Shown here: positions 10,621-23,134 of the stretch, one piece after another
Layout: each line of letters starts with the position of its first letter
How positions within the stretch are numbered: position 1 is the stretch's first letter
NCBI GenBank assembly: GCA_028274465.1
Contig: CM051455.1
Location: 55,818,738 to 55,882,737 of the forward strand
Reading direction: 5' to 3'
Length of the DNA stretch: 64,000 bases
Source: Plantago ovata
Taxonomy: Eukaryota > Streptophyta > Magnoliopsida > Lamiales > Plantaginaceae
Notes under the pieces: model-generated
What the model was told of the DNA's origin: nothing
What the model saw: the letters and a program-made list of their open reading frames with translations, nothing else
Database searches by the model: none
Position numbers and translations under genes: made by a program

Positions 10621-12609
10621 GCTGCACCCGGACTTACGTTCTTTCACCTTTTCTTCATTAGGAAGTTCTTGAATTTTGTTCGATACCCTGCTGAGAAGCA
10701 ACTTCCTTATAGGGGCTATCCGCTTCTCGAAGCTTCTTCATTATGCTGCACCTGATAACCCTGTTCTAGAACTGCATTATCCACAGCCTCAGTGTGTTCT
10801 TCCGCCTCTTCTTCACTAAGAACTTTGTTCGAGGCCCTGATGCAACGTGACTTCCCTAAAGGAACTTTCTGTTTTGCGAAAGAACTTTCATTAAATTGCA
10901 TCTGATGTCCTCGCCCTACTATTGCACCATCAGCTTCATTACGTTGTTCTGCTGCATCTTCTTCATTGAAAAGCTCTTGAATGTGTTCAATAGAATGTTC
11001 ATCTCTTTTACTGTAATCGTCGGTCTCTTCAGTTGAAACATAAGTCTTTTGCACTCCATTATCCTCATGATACAAGGACAATGACACCACACCATCTGAA
11101 GAACGAGAGCTTGTCAATGACACCACACCATCTGAAGAGCGAGAGCTTGTCACTTCAATGACATCATCTCCAGAACATCGGTTTCCGCATTCAGAAGACG
11201 AAGATGATGTATGTATTACTACATTATCAGTTTGTGGACGCTTTTTCTTGTCTGTTGCCCTTGACATGCGCAGGTATTCACACTGATTGGCATCGGTATG
11301 CTTATTCCTGGGCACATCTTCCTCAATTATATATCCCTCCGAATCCTTAACATTCCCTGTAGAAATACAAGGAAGCTATTATATAGTAGCTGCAACAGAT
11401 TGATATACACTTGTGAAATGAGTACAGTATATCACACCCAAATCTTGAAAAACATATAACTCAAGTGCTTGTTAATCATGGAAACAAAAATTAGCTGAAG
11501 ATCCAAAGTTTCACAAAATGTGCAATTAGAAAATTGTAAAAAAAAAAAAGTACTACCTTTTTCCGAATCGGAACTCGAGTCATCAGTTTCTCCTACACTA
11601 GAATCAATAGAGGCCTCATCGGAGGAAACGGACCAATAACAAGGGCAGAGTGCTCCACTGCCGGCTCCCGAAGAAGTTTTATGTGCACTTGAGGACCCTG
11701 TGATGTTGGCAAAAGGTGAATTCTCACGTGGATATCAAGTTTATCAATACATAGAACATTACTCTTCTAGAAGACCATAGTTTTCGTCTCCAAGAAATGT
11801 AAAACCTGACCCAACAAACCATATAATTCAAGTTTTCTACATATGAAATTGATTTGTCCGCACATTCCTAGTTAGAAAGCAGCACGAGGATCAACTCCAC
11901 AGAAAGATTGAATTAATTGAATATTTTTCTTATTCCGGAATACGTCTCTCTGGAATTTAGTTATTCTTAATAATACTTTCTTGATATATCTTTCAGAAAA
12001 AACATATACTAATATATAGATAGTATAAAGAAAACATAAATCCATGGTTACCTTTTTGTAGAAATGAATTTAGCGGTCCACGATCAGAACGACGATCGTA
12101 CTCTTGCTTACCAAGGTACATATTTTGGGTTTTACAATCAACATTCTTTCTAGAAAGAGCCTTAGCAGTTACATCCTTCTTTGATGAGGCCTCTTGAGTT
12201 AAAGGTCGTCCTGCAATCTTATTCCTGGACACTGTTTCATTGGTTTCCTCGACCTCCATTTCCTCAGAAGAGTCATTTTCTACAAAAAATAATTGAAGAG
12301 AATCATAATATTAAACAGCTGCAGGAAAATTCAGAGAAGAAGCTTTTTTCTTTTTTTTAATCCTGTTGTTTAAACTATTGGTTAGAGGGGAACTGTTTTA
12401 GAAACTGAGCTGAGCTTCATTGTCTCACAAGAAGCTCACTTCCACTTATTCCAGATGTATTCTGATTATCATTTAGCTAAAAATTCCAGGAAAAAGAATG
12501 CATGGGAGACTGCCATGGATCCAATCCACATGGATTCCATCCGTGGTGGTCCGGACCAATTCACAACGAAATTGAACCAATTGTCAGAACTAGGTCAGAC
12601 GGAGCTTCA

Positions 12610-13260
12610 AAAAGGTTAATTAAACAAAGTGTTAAACTTAGGTGCCGTTTGGTGGGAATTGGTATAATCTTACTTCTGACCGGGTTTAGAGATTTGGAAA
12701 TCTGGGCAAGCATGGGATTCTATAATACTTGTTTGGTAGTCAATTTCACATTGTGGATTACGAAATGACTCCGTAAGATTTAGAAATCCATAGTATTTTG
12801 TTTTGAAGTGTTTTATTGATTTCTAGCAATATGGTAGTAGTTTAAATATGTAAATGTTATTAGTGAAATAACTAAACTGAACTTATTTGTTTACATAATT
12901 AGATTATATTTTGAGTTGCTTTTGCTCATTTACTAAATGATTGTATTTTGTTAACACACAGTATATTTATTTCTAATAAATTTGTTGTTAAAACAGACTT
13001 CTACCATATGCATGCCTAAAACGTTTTTAGTGCATTCATTTAAATATTATATTTAAAAATAATGGTTTCTAAGAATACAAAGTTGATAAAATAGGTTATG
13101 TAATAACGAACCTGATTTGAGTTAAATATTACATAAGCAGTTGAAATATTATAGTGAATGAATTATAAGAGTGTTAAAGGATTTTTTTTAATAGGAAACT
13201 GCTACAAATGATCTAAGAAATTGAAATACTTGACTATTTCTCTTGGCGGTAACCCGCAGC
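12610..13260. other. CLASSY copy A intron 2, AT-rich, TE-like
   Basis: The intron between exons 2 and 3 holds a GGTGCCGTTTGGTGGGAATTG-like phrase and long AT-rich DNA shared with copy B (31950-32600) but missing from copy C. The phrase resembles a transposon terminus, but I could not find a matching second end. Confidence 0.3.
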
Positions 13261-14716
13261 ATCAATTGTTGTATCCATTCGAAGACATACAGGGTACTGT
13301 AGCAAAATCATAACCTACATGTTTTCTAATCTTCTTCTACGTAAAGTTAAATAATATCTACAGCATCACCATTTATAACAGAGATGATATATACCCCCTA
13401 CTATTTTTTATGTAAAGATGCTTTGAGTTTTTCATAGTACAAGTTAAGAAAATAGTTTCATTTGTCATCAATAGCACTATTAATAGGAAGTTTGAATTTT
13501 TGTCAGCCAAGTGCAACCTTTCTACTCAGAGTAATGAATGATGAAAGTAGCATTTCTGCTATTGTGCGTTTAAAGTAATTTTTTTTTTAAGAGTACCGTT
13601 TAAAGTAAAAACAAATCGTCATTGTGCATTTAAAGTACTTTTGAAATACCTATATATCGACGATGTTTCTTGGCAGACGACCCTTTTATTCGCATAGAAC
13701 ATGTCATCTTTCTGAACTCAGCTTCATAAACTGCCACAACTTCGTCTTCATTGTCGTTCTCTGCACAATGAATTATTAACATAAGACCACAACTACCAAC
13801 TTTGCCAGCTTATATTACAAGCATTCTCAACATTGCACTCGTAAATTACAAGTACAACATAGTTCGAAACATCATGCAGAGTTGAACAGTAATATTTTAA
13901 CTTGGGCTCGACCGAACCCCTTGGAGGAAATCACAAGTACAACATAGTTCGAAACATCATGCAGAGAGAATGGTTAAAACGTCAAAGTTGAATAAACAAA
14001 AGTTTGAGGGATAGAACCAAGAAATATACATTTCCTGTGTCCAGTACAGCTCAGGCTTGTAAGCATTACATAATTTTACTGAAAATCAAGATCAGCTCTT
14101 TGCATTAAAACAGATTGAAGATATGAACGAAATAATGTATTTATCTCGTGGTAAAATTAAAATCAATTTAATTTTACAAGTTGTCATATAACTCAAAAGG
14201 AATTTTCCGAGTTTCATTCAGGAAGGTTAAAACACATTCTCATATTGGTCGCGAACAATGACATGAAAAAAAATTATCTTCGTAAATTACCATGATTATG
14301 GCTAGGGGTACCAGATCTTTGCATGGAGTAGTTCCCATTTCTCTTTCTTTTCTTTGATGTATTCTGATCTGGTAAGGGTGATTCTCTTCCCCTCATCTGA
14401 CCTAAATTCTTGGAACCCTGAGGCACAGACCTATGCACAGTCTTTGTCTGTCTCTTTTGACTACTTGCACCATTACCTGCAGTGCCTCCAGGAAAATACA
14501 TCCTTGCATTTTTAACATGCTTGAAGTTCTCTCCCTTAAGTGTCACCTTGGCCTGTGGTACTTCCATGGTGGCTTCAGAGCTACTGTCTGACTCACTATC
14601 ACTCTGTGTCATCAAGTGAAACAATATCATTCTATACTTTAGTCTAGCGAATCACAGGGTTGAAATTAAACTGAGCATCCCATTATTCTTTAAATATAGA
14701 CTCTGATAACAAAATA

Positions 14717-14850
14717 CTCCGTCTGTTTTACTACAAATGTAAACTGTTCTCACTCGGAATGTACACTTCCCATTTTTGTCAAGAGCATAACACATCAATT
14801 CTACTTAATCTCCGAAATCAAACCGGACAGTTGTAATGAAACGGAGGAGT
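14717..14850. mobile_element. Stowaway-type MITE upstream of CLASSY copy A
   Basis: Left end CTCCGTCTGTTTTACTACAA and right end (other strand) ACTCCTCCGTTTCATTACAA, flanked by TA. The same insertion is found at 33988-34103 and 50966-51098, so it predates the triplication. Confidence 0.75.
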
Positions 14851-17823
14851 TACAAGCTAGGATAATACACACATCCAGCAATTAGGTGGTTTCTACAGAA
14901 AACACCCAATGAATTACATGCAACTACACTGCAAACATGCCATCTACATAGTAGGATAGCCTAACAGCAAATTATCTGCTTATAAAGATTTCTACAAGAG
15001 ATAAACCATAAAGCATCAAGTAATGAGGTGGTACTCAAAGTAAAATTAATCAGATAACAACTAATTACCTTTCTGGCACCATTAGGTTTGCTGATGTAAC
15101 AGAAAAGGAAAATCTCGAGAAACTGAAGTTACAAAAGGACAAATGATATCTTTTTTGAAGTTTCGATGTTGGCTAATCTTACCAATTTTGTTATCAATCT
15201 ATTACTTAAACCTTTTCCTTTTTATGCAATCACGTTTTATTGTTAAACCCATTTCTCACAACATTTTTTTTTATTTATTTGAGAAACAGAACTTGATTTC
15301 ATCCAACGCCAAAAGTGTTTATATCAAAATCATGGCACAGAAACATTTGCCTCACGCTGAAATTTCACAAAAAGAAAAAAAAAAAAAAAAAAAAAAAAGG
15401 AGAAGCAGCCTTGTCATCAGAGATAGGCCCAGATTCAATTCTCAGAGTTTCAGCAAGTTCAGGGGTCATACTAACATTCAAATAGTCTCTTTCTATAATA
15501 ACCTGTTCGAACCCTAGAATTCAAATAATATCAAAACTATCCAATTCAATAACTAGAGTAGTACGTACCACATATGGTGTCAACACGAGTGATAACCACC
15601 ATACAATGATGGCATATCCACAAAACCATTCACATATGGCATGCAAAAGAACCAGGTGCTCTAAGTGGCATAAAAATATAACCATTTACGGTCGGTGTTA
15701 ATTAACAAAAGAGAAACTAAACATTCAAACATCACTTTGAAGACGCAGCAGCTGCACCATGGTTGTTCCGTTGGTTATGAACAGACTATTGAGCCTTCTT
15801 TTTATAGACATTTTTTACGAAACGAAAGACTTCTCTATGAAGTTCCAGAAGAAGCAAAAGCTTCGAAAAGAGTTGTAACAAAAAAAAAAAGCAATAGCTT
15901 CTAAGAGTCCCATAAAATCCATCTTGACTGACTTAGTGCATTGGATTATCATTCAAAAGCTTTCTACGTGATCATCTTCAGACAGGTTCATTTTATGATT
16001 ATCAAATGTTTTTCATATGTAAACCACTCAATTTATCTGTGAATCCAAAATCAATGCCACAAACCAATAAGATGCAAAAATATTAGTGAGACCATCACTT
16101 GTTATTTTATGATTAATTCTTCAACAAACCCGGTTCAAGATTTATCTATTCAAATCCAAAAAACAAAAAAACAAAAAAAAAGTATATATAGTAACCAATC
16201 TTGAATACATAAATTAGTTGAACTTAGACCTCCCTAAATTATTCATATACAAATTTAATAATCAGGATAGACTAAAACCTAAAAGGTAAGACAACAGACA
16301 ATATCTTAAAGGAATCAGAATAACAACACAGGATACTAAAACCTAAAAGGAATCAGAATAACAACACAGGATATGACAGATTTAATCATCCATGATAACA
16401 CTTACAAAAATAAGACTCACCATCCTCTGGATACTAAAACCCAAAAGGAATCAGAATAACAACACAGGATATGATAGATTTAATCATCCATGATAACACT
16501 TAAATAACCATTCTTGTTGAGTTTCAACCATATATATATTAAAAAAAAATCCATTAAAATAACACTCACCATCCAATGATTCCACAGGATGCTAATTCCA
16601 GCTCTTTTTTTTTCCAACAGACTGCAATTCCAAAAATAAGACAAAATGAGATTGTAAATGGCCAAAATGAGATTTCAAGTAAGAAAATAGCAAAATGCAA
16701 AGACATACAAGGAGGAGGCGCAAGAAGAGATTATTTTGGTGCAGCTAATCAAATAAGCAAGGAGGAGGCGCAAGAAGATTATTTTGGTAGAGATATATTG
16801 TATTTCTGTTAAATATTAGGGATCCCTAAACCCTAATATTAGTTTATAAGACAAATTTGCCCTTTTACCTACCTAATAATTAACACCATTAATTTAAAAA
16901 AAAAATAGAAAGATTTGTGAGTATTTTGACATAATTAAAGTTTGTGTGTACTTCAAAAATGGCAAAAAAGGTTTATGGGTAAAGTAAAATTTTTACTCCT
17001 TGATTTACTTCCATTCTGACTCCGACAGGTCAACAAGTGCCCTCTTGCACCTTTGTTTTTGTGTTTTATAAACTCATTTATAACAACTTTAGAGTTAATA
17101 GTTTTTAGTCGATAACAAATTTTAGAAAGGATTACCACAAATGAGGACAAAGTGCGCGAAATATAAAAATAAAATAGGAGAAAGGTAAAGAAAAAAAGAA
17201 GAATAGGAGAAATTTTATCTTTTACCATTTGAGTAGCTTGGCGCGAATCCACCATTAGGTTTAGGGTGGGGCGAATCTTTTTTATTCTTTATTTTTTTAT
17301 TTTTTTGAACACTTATAATATATTTGGTTCAAAATGTCAAACCCAAGATTTCATTGGCCTTTAGAAGTTGCAAATTTATCAGGGAGTAATTAACAGAAAA
17401 GGTTACGTTCAAAATATATCATATACGCAATTACAGTAAGTACATTATGCTAAGGGATTAAAGATCTTACTTTACATTTTCTTTTTCTTATACAGTATAA
17501 GTTATACATTTTTAAGATAAAATTATCGGTTAAAGTTTGACACCCTAAAAGTCGGTTTTAGAATCGCCACTGCATAAGGTGGTGTAGTAGAAAGGTCGAA
17601 ATAATATATCACCAATTCGTAATGAAATTAGCTATTGGTCGTCTAAAGTGCGCATAATATCACTAATTCACGGTCATCTAAATATCATTCTCTTGATATT
17701 AATTTCAGTTAAATAATATAATGTAGTAAAAATGCAATTATTTAAATGTGGAGTAATACTAAGAAAGAAGAATGGTACCACCAAAATATGTAGTCAACTT
17801 ATAAAAGATGAGTTTCACATTAC
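14851..17823. other. Non-coding region between B3GALT fragment and CLASSY copy A
   Basis: No exon of either gene could be placed here. It contains a poly-A run at 15367-15398 and a short tandem array at about 16270-16560 built on AGAATAACAACACAGGATA and ATCCATGATAACACTTA. A CCCTAAACCCTAATATTAG stretch lies near 16830. Copies B and C retain most of it in rearranged form. CLASSY promoter and 5' UTR, if functional, must lie in this region. Confidence 0.5.
16270..16560. repeat. Short tandem array (unit with ACAACACAGGATA), copy A
   Basis: Units containing CTAAAACCTAAAAGGAATCAG, ACAACACAGGATATGA and ATCCATGATAACACTTA recur about every 55-95 bases. The copy number differs among the three block copies (largest at 35270-36060). 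Confidence 0.65.
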
Positions 17824-19451
17824 CAGTCTCATAAAATCTCCATGTTTCTGATCTTCAGCTTCTATAGTTCTATCAACATTACCACCTGAAGTTGCACTGG
17901 TGAAAAGTGAGTGGAAAGGAAAGAATTACACATCACTCCTTAACAAGTTCCACGTGCATGCGAAAACAGAATGAGAATATATTCCATAAATAGTAAGTTA
18001 CTTCATGCAAAAGGGTAAAGATGAGAGTCTTTTTCTTCCTCAAGCTTTTCGCGTTTATCACCTAATTTACTAACGAGAAGGAATAACTACATTAATCGAA
18101 TGAGCAATGCACAAAGTTCTCAGACGTAGACAGGAAATAATAAATCTAAAAGAACAAAAAAAAACAAAAAAACAAAAAAAAAAACAAAAAAAAGAAAAAA
18201 AAAGGAACCATTAAAGTAAAAAGAACCTTGTGGAATCCATGTTGCATGTAGAGTCTCAGCTTTTTTGACTGCTGAATGCAGTGTTTATGCCCACCACCAT
18301 CAAGTATTTCCTTTTTTTAGTCAATTCCAGAATTTTCAGGTCTTCAGAGATGGGAAAACCACTGAGCAAGGAATCCTGTACTTCTCTTGTTCCATCTCCA
18401 AGTATGAAATTGTTTTATCGAGTTTCCTGTGTGTTGCAGGTAGCTATGAGTTTTATGTTCGCGGGGATAAGAAATGCATAATATTCTAGGAGGCTTACTG
18501 TATATCATTTGTCTTCAAAACTTCACTTATTGTATTCCTGGAGTCGCCTTTTGCACTTTCCTAGATAAGAAAAAACATTCAAGAAACAATCAATTAGTTA
18601 TTTGCTTTTACAGCAGGAATACACTACTGAGCTTAAAACTACGCTTCAGCTACATCTTCGTGTTCACAACAAGAAACAATATAAAATAGTTGTAGTCCAA
18701 GTACTCACAAGTTTTGGATCACAACCATCTGAAACTAAGTTAAGCTTATCATCGGCAATCCCTGTTGTCCTGGATATATCTTTTGCTTCTGGCACTGTCC
18801 ACATTCTGTAAATAAACAACAAACTCAAATAAGCATACAAGTTTAACATGCATACAGTTAGTAATGACAAAGTTGTCTCAGAAAACTTTCCCGTATATGC
18901 CTATACGGTTATTCAAAATGCTTCCGTGTCATTATGATGGCAGATTTATCCAAGAAGACCAAGAGAGGTGCAGAACAATTATAAAATCACCACAGGACGA
19001 GAAATCGAGTGTACGTTTACAAAGTTTTGAAATGGAGAAGCTTCCCATATTTGGTTATACTAAACGCTTCCGTCATTAGAAAAAGGTATTTACAGCATAG
19101 AGAAGTACACACAAGTTTCTAAAAGGAAGCACAAGTCTACCTACATTAATTACTAAATAGTCTATATATACAGTAATCTAACAAAACTTTGCATCCCATA
19201 ACACTAAAATGTTCATTTTAGCACAGATCATCATCATTATTAGCAACAATAGTATCTCATACTCTTGAACTTTCAGTAATTAAACAAAACTTTCATTAGT
19301 ATCTCTCATACTTTCTTATTTTTGTTTTTTCATAAGTATAATCTAGCAAGTACTACTAGCCCTCCATTATAACAACCATTATGATTACCATATCATATAC
19401 CCACAAATCAAAATCTTTGACACATTAAAGATACAAATTTGACAAAATAAA

Positions 19452-19489
<38 letters not shown>

Positions 19490-19602
19490 GGAGCAGCAAA
19501 TTACCTGTCGGTTAAGAGCATCCCAGCACATAAGCATCCAATACAAAGGAAAATAGTGAGTTTTCTTGAATCTGCTTGTGATCCTCTGTTCTTCCCAGAC
19601 AT
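17824..19602 (-). pseudogene. Beta-1,3-galactosyltransferase (B3GALT-like) 5' fragment, copy A
   Basis: Exons on the minus strand: 19505-19602 (ATG, then MSGKNRGSQADS and a hydrophobic signal anchor), 18709-18805 (MWTVPEAKDISRTTG), 18499-18560 (DSRNTISEVLKTND), 18227-18426 (LDKTISYLEME, then KRKYLMVVGINTAF), about 18031-18061 (GDKREKLEEEK) and 17824-17896 ([16 protein letters not shown]). This is the signal anchor, DUF4094 region and start of the galactosyltransferase domain of plant Golgi B3GALT enzymes. The exon with the catalytic DxD region and everything after it is missing. Lesions: a 1-base loss after LEMEQEK and a stop after TAFSS, both shared with copy B in type, plus a deletion of about 45 bases private to copy A that removes the end and donor of the fifth exon. 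It is a dead fragment. Confidence 0.85.
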
Positions 19603-20084
19603 CCTTAACCTAGTTAATATAATTAGCTTATTGTTGAATTAGCTAGAATGGGAGTTGAATAAATGTCACTATCTATCTAGTAGAGCTTTGTGTAGAGAGA
19701 GAGATAAAGAAGAATTTGGGGAAGAAGATGAAGTACACGAGACTAGGACTTGAATTTCAGTACAGTGTCTCGAGCTAGACCGGTATTGTTTGTTACTCCA
19801 TCCCACCCAATACCAATACCCATGGCCTCGTATTAAATTATTAATTAATAATAATAAATTATATTGAAAAAATAATTTACCGAGATATATTATGAAAATA
19901 TAACTCCATAAATTATTTTACTAATACGATTTATGGTTTATACGAAGTCAACGAAGACTTAAAAGATCAATATTTTTAAATGGTAATCTTGTTGTTATGT
20001 AGGATGTAATTATATACTAGTAGTAGTTACTCATTCCATTTCTCCACAAACTTCCTACTTCTCTTGTAGTCACACAATTTAACA
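19603..20084. other. Former B3GALT promoter region and flank, copy A
   Basis: The stretch to about 19790 is shared with 39325-39545 and 53896-54145. It contains GAGAGAGATAAAGAAGAATTTGG just upstream of the B3GALT start, as expected of a 5' UTR. The AT-rich rest pairs with 39700-40860 of block B. Confidence 0.45.
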
Positions 20085-21075
20085 AAAATGGACTGGTCAA
20101 GCGGGTGATAGTCGACAACCTTTGGTAGCATAGGATTCTATATGTAGGCCAAAGAAAGAGGGTGGATTGGAGCTTATACATCTTCCTAGTTGGAACAAAT
20201 TATCTTTTATTAAACTTTTGTTGACTATCAATTTGAAAGAAGATAAACTATGGATTAAATGGTTACATGAGTATTATATAAAGGGTCAACGGGTGAGGAG
20301 ATGATTGTTCAGATACAAGCATCTTACTTCTTTAAAAAAGTATTGAAATGTAGAAGTTTAGTACATGGATCTGCTGCTTGGATAACTATGCAGGATGCTG
20401 GTAGATTTTATAAGAAGAGTGCTTATCTGCTGATTCGACCTGCTGCCCCACATGTTATTTGAAAATAGTTGATTCTTAACAACAGGGCTAAGCCTAAAGC
20501 TAAGTTTTGATCGTGGCTAGCTTTATGGAAAAGGATGGCAACTAAGACATATTGCTGAAATTTCAAGTAGTAGTGGATCCATTATGTGCCTTTTGTGAGA
20601 TTATTGATGAGACACTGGATCACCTTCTGTTTAACTGTGTTAAAATACAAGAAGTTTAGCATGCCCTTTTAAGATGGTATGGCTTGACTGATATGTAGGG
20701 GATTTGGGACCAAGTGATTGTAAAACTCATTTTGCAGTTTAACGGGAAGAATCCTAGAATGCGGCTGGGTAAGGTGTGTTAGTTACTGAGTTCTTGTATT
20801 CAATTTGGATTGAACGAATCCGTATCTTTCAGAACCGGAAAAAAGATTTGAATCAGGTATTAAGAGAAAGGGTGCACAGGGCGTTAGAAAGATGTTGGAA
20901 TGATCTGAAATTGCAGAAAGTGCGTGCTGATTGTTTTGATGTCCCTGGGATTTAGCTTTGCTTTTGTATTTTTGATGTTTTGATCTGTGATCTGGGCCTA
21001 CTAACATGACTTTGGACGTGTGTAACTGGTGATGAGCTTTATTGCTAATGGAATGAAACTAATGTTCTTTCCAAA
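20085..21075 (+). mobile_element. LINE fragment with reverse-transcriptase zinc-binding region (decayed)
   Basis: The plus strand reads PKKEGGLELIHLPSWNKLSF, KLWIKWLHEYYIKGQ, then NNRAKPKAKF and further on EFLYSIWIERIRIFQNRKK. This order is the C-terminal reverse-transcriptase and zf-RVT portion of plant LINE ORF2. Many stops and frameshifts break it. Block B lacks this insert: its sequence runs straight from the left to the right flank near 40880, so the LINE piece arrived in block A alone. Confidence 0.75.
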
Positions 21076-21530
21076 AAGAAGGTAAATGTGATATTTTTTG
21101 AGTAAAAAATGAAAATTGTATTGTGAGTGGGGTATTATTTAAATAAAGAATAGTGTGATTGGTTTGCCATTTTCGCATGTAAACATGTGTTGACCATGTC
21201 AAAACCCACCGCTTGGTTCTTATATATTCAGATGTACGCGAAAATAGTTCAGGCAGTTTTGAAATTTGGGCCAAGGGGTTTTGAGATTCCATTTTTCGCA
21301 GCCCACAAAGGGTTTCGAAATCGGCGGGGAGGGCTAAGGTTTTGCAATCTGGCCCAAATGTGTTTTGGTGAGCCACCTAAAAAGTACAAAACACCCCCAA
21401 GCCCAGATGATGTTTGTATGTATTACTGGAAATGCCATGGCCTTCTAAGAAGCACTAATAAGAATACGAGTGGGAATACAAATACGATACAAATACAAAA
21501 AAACTGTAAAATTTAAAATATTAAAATACG
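21076..21530. repeat. Right end of duplicated block A
   Basis: Matches 40885-41290 closely, including GATGTACGCGAAAATAGT, GGCCAAGGGGTTTTGAGATT and the GGAAATGCCATGGCC phrase. No gene is recognisable. Confidence 0.6.
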
Positions 21531-23134
21531 ATCACGTTAAAAATAATTTTAGATTTTATAAATATGTTTTCATATTCATTGCTAAAATTATTAAATACCA
21601 ACTATAATTTGCACATTTATTGTCCAATAAAATTATTTAATAGTTAGCTCAGATTATGAATTAAATACCCAACATAATTATATCAAAATGTCCAAACTCA
21701 AAATCTTAGTTATAGTGATGTGAGTTTTGTGCCTTTTGAATTTTATAACACAAGTCTAAGTTAGTGACCTAAAAGTAAGGAAATAATTAAAAAAAAAAAA
21801 AAAGAAGAAAATGTTGGAGACATGCGCTCAAAATACTCTTGATTTTCATCATGCATGTGCTTCCTAGATTGACCTAATGTATAAAAATGGCTCCAGACAA
21901 AATCAGACGACGATAAAAAGGCCAAGAAACTCAAAGTTTCGAAACAAGGTGAGAGTAGCTACACTGGTGCTACGCTTAATCCAGTTGTTGATTCCAATGA
22001 TATAGGTTTATTTATGTTCTTCCAATCATTTCAGTTAATAATGAAGTTCATTGAAGATGTTTTTATGGAGTTTATTTGTACAAAATTGACTGAATCTTGA
22101 AAATGAAGGTCCAATTTTGCTCGTGGTTCTTGATTTTTTCGAGTATGGAATTAGTATTATGGTTGATTATGGGAATGATGTGGCGAATTGTGGTATTGCA
22201 TGCGAAATGGTTAGTTTGAAACTGTAGCCTAGCCACTTATGTATTCGTGCGATGTTCTTGTTCCGATGATAACTTTTGAAACTGTTGTCATCTTCGTGAA
22301 TTACTCCTCGTTTTCCTGCACGTGTTGTTGTAATGGTTAGCTATGTTTTGGTATGGAACAAGAACAAGTTTATTTTCACTTCAGTTCGAGAAAAACATGA
22401 TGCAATTCTACATATCAAAAACACAACTTCAAAAAGTGCTAAACCACACTGCAATTCTTAAACAAATGGAGGCAATTTGTGTCATTTCACCCAATAACGT
22501 AAAAGGAGTAATAAAATCGATACTCCACTTATAAAGACGTGTTTTGTGGCAAAATCTGGATAAAAGTAAGAGCGTGTTGGTATTTCAGCACGAACACACA
22601 AATACATACATCCAAAATACATGCAACGATAAGGAACCAATCACAAAAATGCACATCAAAACCCTTCATTGGTTGTACTGCTTAATTAATAAGAACCAAT
22701 CAGGTTTTATTCGTTTTTGGGTGGTCAAACTAAGCAAATTTACATGTAATTTGGTTTCAAGCAGTTCGAAGTGTGTTTCATAATGATGACCAAATTTCGC
22801 ATGTGAGATTTACCAATCCACACCAATATGAAAAGTATGGTGAATGTGGGTATTATTGTAGTAAATAATGAATAAAGAATGGTGAGTGTGGTGGTAAAGT
22901 TGTAAATCTAATTGTATGGTGGGGTAATGATTATAACAATAATTTCTATATTTAGAACGAGAAGCCTGTAACGAAACGCCTAAAATGAAAAAAATAGAAA
23001 GCTTATGAGGGAAAGGATATAGTACTTTATAAAATAGTTTTGTATAAGTGGATGGAACACCGAGTTTTTATCCTATACGTCTTGGGTTTGATCCCTTTCT
23101 GCAGCAATATTGGTTTTTTTTTTCTTATTTAAAA
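21531..23134. other. Intervening DNA between blocks A and B, no gene recognised
   Basis: AT-rich. A short charged frame (SDDDKKAKKLKVSKQ) followed by a GTGAG donor-like site at about 21900-21950 could be a first-exon relic but has no partner. Nothing else coding is seen. Confidence 0.4.

Larger units (their letters stand above)
7547..14612 (-). pseudogene. CLASSY 3/4-like SNF2 gene, copy A, with two frameshifts
   Basis: CLASSY proteins are nuclear SNF2-type ATPases that bring RNA polymerase IV to chromatin for siRNA production and RNA-directed DNA methylation. Seven exons can be joined with clean GT-AG sites and matching phases: 14291-14612 (ATG at 14612, MTQSDSESD), 13650-13760, 12052-12279, 11557-11697, 9883-11356, 9561-9764 and 7547-9438. 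The N-terminal exons are acidic and low-complexity. Exon 6 has a C/H...C-X2-C zinc-finger-like motif. Exon 7 holds the whole ATPase. Two 1-base deletions relative to copy B break the frame: near 10730 (TCGAAGC versus TCGAAAGC), giving a stop at 10716, and near 9358 (CAAATTTGG versus CAAATTTTGG), just before the ATPase. With both bases restored the exon sum would be 1,458 codons including the stop, about the size of Arabidopsis CLSY3. It may be a young pseudogene or carry assembly errors. Confidence 0.85.

Noticed and set aside
16270..16560. Short regularly spaced repeats that might suggest a CRISPR-like array
   Set aside because: The units vary, spacers are themselves repeated, and this is plant nuclear DNA; an ordinary tandem array explains it.
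21880..21955. Possible first exon (ATGGCTCCAG..., then SDDDKKAKKLKVSKQ)
   Set aside because: The ATG frame stops after nine codons and the charged stretch is in another frame; no second exon was found.
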